From positions 17,425,001 to 17,489,000 of the forward strand of contig NC_091107.1 of NCBI RefSeq assembly GCF_024713975.1: DNA of 64,000 nt, written 5' to 3'. Origin of the DNA: Paralichthys olivaceus (lineage: Eukaryota; Chordata; Actinopteri; Pleuronectiformes; Paralichthyidae). The notes below the pieces were generated by a model. It worked only from the letters and a program-made list of their open reading frames with translations, had not been told where the DNA came from and searched no databases. Both the position numbers and the translations under genes were made by a program. Below are positions 55,513 to 64,000 of this stretch, piece by piece (positions within the stretch are counted from its first letter, which is position 1; each line of letters starts with the position of its first letter).

Positions 55513-57149
55513 GCAATAAAATCCCAGAAACAACTCTAAACACTCACTTATGTTTATTAGCATGCTTCACAGGGGCTGGTAGGCGGCCATGTTTAACCTT
55601 CATTTACCCTTTGCTTACAATATACTTTCTGTGAACAAATGACATTTTGGTACAACCTACTTTCTACTGAGAAACAGTCCCTGAAAAGCAGCTGACCTCA
55701 GGAAAAGAGATGCTGAAGTTTTCAATGAGAGGATAATCTATGACATTTGCTGACTGAGGATAAGAGAATGAAAGGGAGGTAAAATAAACCAACAAAAAGA
55801 ATACAAGAAAAAAAAGATGCACAGCAGAGCATACATTTAGTTGCACACTATTTTTCACAGCCTCTAAACAAAGACCACTTGAAGTGTGTGTCTCTCAGCT
55901 CCCAGAGCATGCTGAGCCATCTCAATTCACACTTATGACTGTAAACCCTCCATCCTGGGAGCCCTGCAGCACTGACACATGAATCTCAAATGCTGCATCC
56001 AATCTATCATTTTAATTAGTTCCAGTTCCATATCACAATCTATTTTTTTATGTCGCAAATTAATTTACACCTCAGACAAATTGCTTGTCCTTGACTCCCT
56101 TATCCTTTCTGAGGCACCCAACAGCACACATGGGGTTGTGTCGGAGTGCAACCTAACATGACTAAACCTAATCTGTCACTCAATCCATCCATCCCACTTC
56201 ACAGATTGAATTAGCATAGGAAACAAAGTGCCTCATATGCTTGGCTGGCAAAATAAATAATGATAATAAGAGAAAGAAAGTGGAGATTAGATTGAAGACA
56301 TCAATCAACTGTAAAACTGTGACGATGCTGTGCATTGAGTCCGTGAAGAAACAATGGTCTGTTCCTGTGCTGCATGAGGACCAATACTAAAGGTGATGTT
56401 TGTGTTTGTATGTGATTGTGTGTGTCTGTTTGTGTGTGTACAGCCATGTGTCTGACATTAACCCCGTGATTGTGTTGACAGCCTTTGGCCCTAAGGCTAA
56501 GCCCTTAAGCGAGACGTCTCCTGGGTTCAGACACTGCCTCGGGTCCTGCAGAGAATGTCAGACGTGAAAGTCAGAACACACCGTGACACGGTGGGTGCAT
56601 TCACATATCCAGCTGCGCTGCGGCATCACGGATCACAGCAGAACACGCTACACTGAATGTGATATGTTCCTTGCTAACATGTCTCATACTGTATGTATTA
56701 TGCAAAGTAGACGAAAGCTACTAAATATGGGGCTACTTCATTTGTCCCCATGATATTATGGTTTTCAGAAAAACACATAAGCTTTTATCATCAGGGACCC
56801 ACACATAGGCATTTATATATTATTTCATATGCAGTGAAATGCTGTGTGGCCTGGCTGTCATTAAGATGAACAGCATTGTAACAGGCTTAAGTGGATAAAA
56901 CGGAGTAGAGTACAGTTTGGGATATGGCTGTAGGCTATTTGGATTCACAAACAGCAGATATTATTTCCTATTAGAATAATATTAAACAATGTAAATATTG
57001 AGAAGGGTGCACACCTCCAAGGCTGATAGGCTACTTTATCATCATATTGTATGTGCCTGTAAGACATTTTCTGCAAACTGTTTAAATTACACAGAAGCAA
57101 AATATCCAATCTGTGATATAAAAATACCTAAAAATATTTATATTGATTC

Positions 57150-57478
57150 ACAAAATCCTGATCTTTATCCAGATCCACACAAACTTTCACCTGTTCACAG
57201 ATAATAACACTCTGATATATTCCCTGCACATGTTTTTATTAAACATACTTGATCAAGTTTCATGAATTATCATCTGAGAAATAAAAAATCTCGCAATGTT
57301 AGAAAAAGTGAAAGAACATTTCCTGGATCCACCCATTAATCCAGATCTGCACCAAAATTGTCCAGACCCACATCACATCCCTCCACCAAGTTTTGTGTTA
57401 ATCCATTTCAGTAGTTTTTGCATAATCCTACTAAATATCAAACAAGCAAACACTGATTAAAACTTAACCTCCTTGGTG
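57150..57478 (-). repeat. dispersed repeat family A, copy 7 (inverted)
   Basis: It contains 'tttcatgaattatcatctga', 'ggatccacccattaatccag', 'catttcagtagtttttgcat' and ends 'cttaacctccttggtg', the inverse of copies 2 and 3. Confidence 0.65.
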
Positions 57479-58105
57479 CATGTAAGGTTCCCAACAACCA
57501 AAGCTTTATATTTGAGTTGATCCATTTAAAAAAAATTAAACCCTGCTTTAAAACTGTGCTACAGTCTAGCACAACATTCAAAGCTTTTACCTGCTCCTGC
57601 TGCACACACACAAGAACATAATGAATCTTGTTGAATAAATGTACATGTATACACAGTAACTACACTGCAGCTATTTGACAGAATATACTGTATGACCTCC
57701 TGCAGAACACCACAGGTATAATGAAAAGTGCAAAATGCATGAATTCATGAGGTGAGCTACGAACAGAGTACTTGTATTCCAATTGAACGCTACACATTTT
57801 TCAAATTAGAGAATGTATTTTGAATGGGTTCCCTTTGTCCTGGTGTTATACAGCTCACTCAGCACATTGACAATAACACCGTAACTCAAGTGAGAAAATG
57901 TAAAAAGCTGTGCTACAGAAATTCACCTCTGCTGTGTAAATAAATCTGCAAAGAGTTTTTAAAGTGTTGCCCTTGCTGCATGTTGTTTATGAAGCACAGA
58001 AAGACAGAAGGTGGATCAGTATGAATGTTCTGTGTACGAGGCTGCTGTAAGATCAGGAGCCCTGCACCTGGGCACACTGTCTCACATATATGAGCTCCCA
58101 TTCAT

Positions 58106-58108
<3 letters not shown>

Positions 58109-58164
<56 letters not shown>
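58109..58164. repeat. (TG)28 microsatellite
   Basis: Pure dinucleotide tract. Confidence 0.97.
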
Positions 58165-58165
<1 letters not shown>

Positions 58166-58393
58166 CGCAAGTATTACTCATGTTGTGGGGACATAGGTCT
58201 GTTAAAACAGTCATATTATGGGGACTTGTCTTTCTTATGGGGACAAAAAGCAAGTCCTCGTAAGGTAAGCAATTAAGTTTTACGGTTCAGGTTACGGTTA
58301 AGGTTAGATTAAGGTTTGGGCTAAGGTTAGGTAAGATTAAGGTTCAAGTCATGGAGACATGACTGTTTGTGTTTGTGTGTGTGTGTGTGTGTT
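58165..58393 (+). repeat. GGGGAC / GGTTAGG-type repeat followed by (TG)n
   Basis: It has three 'atggggac' or 'tgtggggac' blocks, then 'ggttacggttaaggttagat' with further GGTTAGG-like words, then a short (TG)n at about 58,371-58,393. Together with the tract at 58,109 the element is flanked by TG repeats on both sides, a common layout in fish genomes. Confidence 0.5.
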
Positions 58394-59083
58394 GGATTAT
58401 TCATAGAGAGCATTGACAGTAACGTATTTTTTTAATATTAACATGTAATAAAATAATAAACTAAATCCCACAAACATAATCTTTTTATTTTTATGAGCAT
58501 TTACTGTGGAACCGACGAAGAGCAGTACCAGAGAAAACCTCTCATTTAGCTCTGTTCAGCAGTGGTGTGCCTGCTGTGGGAATGAATTGTGTCTTGAATC
58601 CAATATTGGCTCAGCAGTGTGCAGTGAGGGAAATTTGAGGGCACTAGCCACTCCTCTGTGACAGTTTGCAAATGCTTCAATAAAAAATAATGTCCTTCAC
58701 TGTTTTCTTGAGGAGCAGTGAAGTCTGGTTTTGCTTTCAGAACACGCATATGCCACTTGACCTAACATTTCCACAAAAATACAGCTTCAGATTATTTTCT
58801 AGGAAAATAATGGATAGAGGATGATGCAGCCTGGTAGCACAGATGCAAACCTTGAGGATCATTATCTGACATTCTATAGAAACCTTTATGAAGAACATGC
58901 AGCTTGGTGGTGGGGGGATTCGGGAGGGGCGGCACCATAATGAATCCCTACAGGACACATTGGGAGCCTGCTGGGCTGCTGTAATGAAGCGCTGCCCTGC
59001 CAATGCTCCCTGACCTGCTGGCATTAAGAAAAAATGGAAACCATTACCTTCTGCCTTCACCTCAATGGCCTACCAAGCGGGCA

Positions 59084-59086
<3 letters not shown>

Positions 59087-59151
<65 letters not shown>
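59087..59151. repeat. (GT)32 microsatellite
   Basis: Pure dinucleotide tract of about 65 bp. Confidence 0.97.
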
Positions 59152-59762
59152 GGTTAGGAGTGGGGACAGGAATGAGGTTGAGGTAGAGGCACAGCGGGGG
59201 ATACAGAGCAGACGGGACGCCTACTGTATATGAAGTATTAGTCTGTCCCGACAACGACAGGCTGTAGTGTGAGCTCAGGTGTTCATCTCATGTTTGTCGT
59301 GTGAGGTAAAGCCAAATAGACCTGAGAGTATAGGTATATTGTATATTATATACTCAGTACTCATCCACAAAATGGATGGAGGATTCTGTCCGTACTCTGC
59401 GTTCATTTTGTCTGTATTTGTGAGTGTCTGCCCAAAGCTTACCCTGGACTCGTATGCATTGGAAACGCTGCTCATTTACTTTAAATAATGGTGTGTTGCC
59501 GAACTGCATTGTGGCCCCATTGCTTCCCATTGACTCTACTATACAGCCACGGCAACGGAGGCAGCAGCCAATCAAATCGTGTTAATGTGAAAGCCGAGGA
59601 GGAGGCAGCCGACAAACATAGTTTGTGTTCATCTGGCTGTGGATCTTATTTCCTGTGTATGTCTCTTAATCATTGCATTGATAGCTAGCATGGCACATTA
59701 GTTTGAACGTGGGCAATGGTGTCTGGATCTAGCATGAAGCTGTGGGGGGGGGTTCCCTCTCA

Positions 59763-59784
59763 GTGTGTGTGTGTGTGTGTGTGT
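59763..59784. repeat. (GT)11 microsatellite
   Basis: Short pure dinucleotide tract, preceded by a G run. Confidence 0.9.
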
Positions 59785-61047
59785 ATTTGTGTTCCACCAC
59801 TAAGCTCATCCTTGGTTCAATGCTTCTTATTAGCAGTGGAGTGTCTTCATTTGTTGAAGATTTCCAACAGAGTTAACAGACCATGCTTTTCAGTGTTTGC
59901 TTGTGTGTATGTGTGTTTGTGTACATGATTCCAGCTGCAGTCTGTTTTATCACTTTTCTCAGCTGAGCCATTGTTCAAGTAGAGAAATCCACGGCACCCC
60001 AGGGGGAAGACAACCGCCCTCCTGCGAGCTGCCTTCCCTTTGTAGAGGGGATGTGTCAGTTACGTCCTCCATTGTTGGCTGGTCTCTCAAATTGGAGTGC
60101 TACTGACTGGAGATGATTGGATCAGCAGATATCTGGGATCAAGTTCATTACAAGAGATGGAGCACCCCAGCAACCCGCCACAGATGAAACCTATAGATAA
60201 GATGGGCCTTTTTCCTCCTGACACTGCTTTTCCTTTCTTTATCTCATCATTAGTCGTCTCTCTCCTCCTCTGCTCTTCCTCTCACTGTTTTCATAGTTGA
60301 GTGGGGTAATAGAGGACTGGCTCATTAACAGGTGACTAAAATATCAGAAGTCATTTTATGACTATCACACACATCACATTTACTTTTATCCAGAAATCTC
60401 CAAAAGCACCAGATTTAGCCTTCAGCACCATATCTGAGGAATGTCAACATGAGATACATGGACATGCAGGAGGAAGAAAACAAACCACAATGAGAGTTTA
60501 TGGGAAAATATAAATAAGTCATTTTTGTGCCGTAAGCTGTACAAACTGCAAAAGTAATAGAACAAAAAGTGTTCAGTCCCAATAAGTCAGTTAACTTGTT
60601 ATTAGTATATATTTATCATTTATCATCAGAGTCTTAACTTAGAGTTTTAATTAATTGTATAGAAACTCCGGAGGAGGAAACATGGCCAACTGAGGTTGTG
60701 TTTTTTCATCTACAGTTGTTTGTTATTTAGTGGGAGGTATGCGCTCTACTGAGTGTAAGAAGAGTGTAAAAGTGTAAGAAAGCTTTTTGAATCTGCTACA
60801 GCCCTGATTTGTGCACTGGCCTCATCTCTACAGCAACAGCAGCTGAGGCTCATGGGGACTGTAGACTGCTGTGATCAGTCTGCCATGCTTAACCTACAGA
60901 CAAAACAACTGTTCTAAAACAAAGCTGACATAAATTTCACAACGGCACAATTAGGGTTGTGAGATTACCCATGATACAAGTTCTGTGTGTATAGTAAGGA
61001 TTTTCTTCAAGAAAATATATAAACAAGCATGTAGAGGGAGGAAAAAA

Positions 61048-61131
61048 CCTAGACGAGGTGCACTAAATTGAAATCAGAATCAAATCATTTTAGATTTGAT
61101 TCTGATTTCAATTTAGTGCACCTCGTCTAGG
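61048..61131. repeat. perfect palindromic hairpin, 39-bp arms, 6-nt loop
   Basis: The left arm 61,048-61,086 (starting CCTAGACGAGGTGCAC) and right arm 61,093-61,131 (ending GTGCACCTCGTCTAGG) are exact reverse complements over all 39 positions. The spacer ATTTTA is six bases. Outside the arms the sequence is not complementary (A against C). There is no coding frame and no poly-U run that would make it a Pol III terminator. Confidence 0.97.
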
Positions 61132-61660
61132 CAAAGCATATATTTTAAACTCTTTAATCTTACCATCTTTAATGAGAATCTTCCTTCCTCTGCTAGCTGT
61201 GTACATGTATGGCACACAGATGCACACTCACATACACACACACACTCGTCTGAACGTCATCTTTTGAAGTGCTGCCTGTGCAAATGAAGGAATATGGGAT
61301 TTCAGCAGCTTCTCTCAACCTCACACTGTTTCTCCTCATTGATCTTCTGAAGTTTCTCTCTCAAAGCGAGAGTCGGCCTGCTCGTCTTTTTCTTTCATCC
61401 CAGGAGCCAAACAGAAATCCACCTACAGCCCCTCGCCGCTGATAAACGGCTTCTGTCTCTCAATCGATCACATGCTTTCAGATCTGTAAATGAAAGCTTA
61501 GGTAACAAGGATGACCAGAGAGGTAATCAAGAAGACCACCAAGACACGAGGGAGGGGAGCGCTAATGCGGTGAAAGGCATTTCTTGGTTACAGCAGCCGT
61601 TGTAAAAGCAGCCTGAGCTGTTGTGGTTGAACTCCACACACACTCACTCACACACACTCA

Positions 61661-61723
<63 letters not shown>

Positions 61724-61746
61724 ACACACACACACACACACACACA
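61661..61746. repeat. (CA)n microsatellite, one interruption
   Basis: About 86 bp of CA, broken once by 'cagaca' near 61,718 and preceded by CACT-CACA units. Confidence 0.95.
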
Positions 61747-62039
61747 GGATGAATGACATTAGGTCCATCTTGGGAACAGAGTCTTGGTGACAATAGTCTG
61801 CTCACTCTCCTTCCTTTCATGCTTCGTCCTCTTGTCTTTCTCTCTGTCACATACACACACTGGGTGTCAGTGGTCAGGGTCAGAGGGTGACCTTTGTTCA
61901 TTCAGGCAGGACTCTGAGGCTTAATCATACATGCTCCTTGTTTTGGCCCCTGAACATCTATCACAGCAAAAATGACAGCCTGACATACACGACAGAGAGA
62001 AAGTATCTGGAAGCTAGAATGGCTCTCAGAAAGCTCATA

Positions 62040-62371
62040 TCTCCATCAAAGCCCAACAGTCCTCTTATGAAACCACATATAAAAACCAAATAATACACTC
62101 AGAGATATCAGTCTCTTTAACATGCCAGACTTTTTTCAAGTATTTCTGGGAAAACTGTGGAAATATTGAAAAGTGTCTTATCTCACAACTTTACTGAATT
62201 TCCCCAAAAAATCCTGACCCCTGATCCAAATATGCATCAAGATATAATGGGTTCTAATAAGTCTCATAATAATCTGTTCAGTTTTTATTTGTAATCTCTC
62301 TTACAAACAAATAAACCAACCAAAAAATAGACATGGGTAAAAACATAACCTCCTTGGTGGAGGGAATAAAG
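62040..62371 (-). repeat. dispersed repeat family A, copy 8 (inverted)
   Basis: It contains 'cccaacagtcctcttatgaa' (shared with copy 6), 'taataatctgttcagttttt' and ends 'acataacctccttggtggag'. Confidence 0.65.
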
Positions 62372-63543
62372 GAATCTCAGGAGATGCTCCATCAGAAGTA
62401 AAGGCGAGTATAAATGATTTCATATCACGATTATTATTGTTTTTTTATAGATGACCTAGTTAAAGTTTGATTCTTCACTATAATGAAAATTTAAACAGCT
62501 TTTTACAGATTCCATACGCTGATCTGCAACTTTGCTGACAGCTTCCTTTTTTCTCTTCAAGTGTTTCACAAAACCTAAATGCATCATGAATCATTTATAG
62601 TATTGTATGTCCACACACACACGCACAGAGGTAGGTCCCGTACAATTGAAAAGTCCTGTGATTGGTTGCACCCCTCCGGTTCGGCCCCTCGTGGCTTGAA
62701 AAGCTCAATTTGAACGGCAGACAAACACACACAGACATGTTGATTATGCTTCAATCGGAGCTATAATACCACGCTGATAAGTGGAGTGGAATCACAGAGA
62801 GAGAGGCTGCATGGGACAGTGTAATGGCTGCGTAATTGTGAAGTATAATCAAAGTGGATAAAATGACTTTAGAGATATTTGGTTTGGCAGATCGGTGCAC
62901 GTTTTAGTGTATCATAACACCGACTTCCTCTGTTTGTCTGTGTTTTAGCTTCCTCTGATCTTGATGCAGTTCAAGAAGTGTTTCCACAAGAGAGGAAGAC
63001 AAATCGGGATCGAACTCCCCAGTGTATACCTCCGCCATCATGAAACACAAGATCCTGTGCACTTGCAGGCATGTCTGGCGCAGGGAATTGATGCATTCTA
63101 CTGCGGTTCACACCTCCTCTTGTCTAGTCCTGCCCGCTGAGCAATTTGTCAGGAAGAGGAGAAGAACTCATCATCATCGCCTTGGGACGTGAGGTCAGAG
63201 AGGTGAACTGGGTGGGTGGGACAGAAGCCGGGGGTAAAACTGGGGATCGAACACATCCGTCTAGCTGCAGAATATCATCTTTAGCACAACACTGAATCCT
63301 ACTTATCTTCCAAGTCTGGGTTCAGTTTCATTTGGCCAGGTTGTATTTTTTATGGTTGAGTGGAGATTTCCAATTGTTGCTGCTGGAGCTGGTCACTAAA
63401 CTGATTCAGTGAATTGCTTGAATAACATAAGTGTTAATAAGTGTTATCACTATATAATGATGAGGCAAGCAGGAATGTGTAAACACTGCTGGAGAATCAT
63501 TACAAAAATAAAAATAGATATTAACTATCTGGCAACCAACCAG

Positions 63544-63832
63544 GGCAGGATCCAAGGGCGGGGCCAGGGGGGGGCACAGGCCCAAGCTGAATCTGATTTG
63601 AGCCTATACTGTCACTAGTTGTTTTTTAAAAATAAATTAATCACTTATTAACAATACTATTAATAAATATTAAACATATTTAATGATTTGTGGCTTTGCT
63701 CAAAGCTATAGAGCTATTAGTAAATAAGGAATGACTTAAATGTTCACCTTACTGAATCAGGAATATTGCATGCTGTACATATAATTGGCCTCTGTGGCCC
63801 CTGATTTAAAAAAAATTCCTCAAACCATCACT
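63544..63832. repeat. possible hAT-type MITE, right end decayed
   Basis: It starts 'cagggcaggatccaagggcg' and has 'ggggggcacaggcccaagct'; the right side holds 'ggcctctgtggcccctgatt'. The CAGGG(G)C-GGATC start suggests a hAT terminus, but the matching right end could not be read. Confidence 0.35.
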
Positions 63833-64000
63833 GCAACCAACTAATGTGTTCTGTAAAGGAGTTTTTGAATGCATGTATCTAGATCCTGTCAACACAAGAA
63901 ATAGCAGCTTTTTGTTGTTTCGGCACAAAGTGGGAAGAAAAACTAACAATCTAAATAAAATGTATTCATGTGAAGGAATTCCAACATTCTGCTTTAGAGC

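Larger units (their letters stand above)
44830..64000. other. long noncoding stretch; repeats, no supported coding exon
   Basis: Upstream exons of the TMEM211-like gene should lie here or beyond, but none was recognised. Open frames are short and mostly coincide with repeats or (TG)n. Items that can be named are listed separately; the intervals 44,830-47,740, 49,150-51,060, 55,560-57,150 and 59,800-61,040 hold nothing I can identify. Confidence 0.5.

Noticed and set aside
58053-58253. Poly-Val/Cys and poly-Thr/His frames over TG tracts (also 59,003-59,254 and 61,662-61,901)
   Set aside because: Translations of dinucleotide microsatellites.
61048-61131. Hairpin as a microRNA precursor
   Set aside because: Arms are perfectly paired and the loop is six bases; animal precursors have mismatches and larger loops. 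Kept as a structural finding only.

Overview
The window is vertebrate nuclear DNA, almost certainly from a ray-finned fish and probably a percomorph. The evidence is compact intron-rich genes with GT-AG splicing, long (TG)n tracts, and several repeat families that I recognise as common in teleosts. There are no operons, no CRISPR array and no recognisable tRNA or rRNA gene. All exon models below were built by hand, by reading splice sites and checking that the frame is kept from exon to exon.

Layout. 1-12,000: no supportable coding gene; dispersed repeats, a long (TG)n tract and a ~590-bp element with long inverted arms. 12,030-25,220 (minus): rps6ka4 (MSK2), 18 coding exons, 784 aa, with a ~2.2-kb 3' UTR and a CpG-rich promoter. 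27,035-35,776 (minus): stip1 (HOP), 14 coding exons, 542 aa, with a ~720-bp minisatellite starting 136 bp upstream of its start codon. 38,575-42,665 (plus): spata22, 7 coding exons, 382 aa. 42,455-44,829 (minus): the last coding exon and probable 3' UTR of a TMEM211/LHFPL7-type tetraspan gene, converging on spata22; its upstream exons were not found. 44,830-64,000: no other supportable coding exon; repeats, a hAT-type element, four microsatellites and a perfect 39-bp-arm palindrome.

The genes do not form one pathway. MSK2 is a nuclear kinase downstream of ERK/p38, STIP1 bridges HSP70 and HSP90, SPATA22 works with MEIOB in meiotic recombination, and TMEM211 is a poorly characterised four-helix membrane protein. 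rps6ka4 and stip1 are also close together on human 11q13, which supports the orthology calls.

I saw no novel multi-gene system. The observations most worth a second look are the perfect hairpin at 61,048-61,131, the promoter-proximal minisatellite of stip1, a TTAA-flanked MITE family with four copies in 22 kb (three in introns, two of them close to splice sites), the long-TIR element at 11,359-11,952, a decayed Tc1 transposase in a stip1 intron, and a SINE-like repeat abutting a spata22 splice acceptor.
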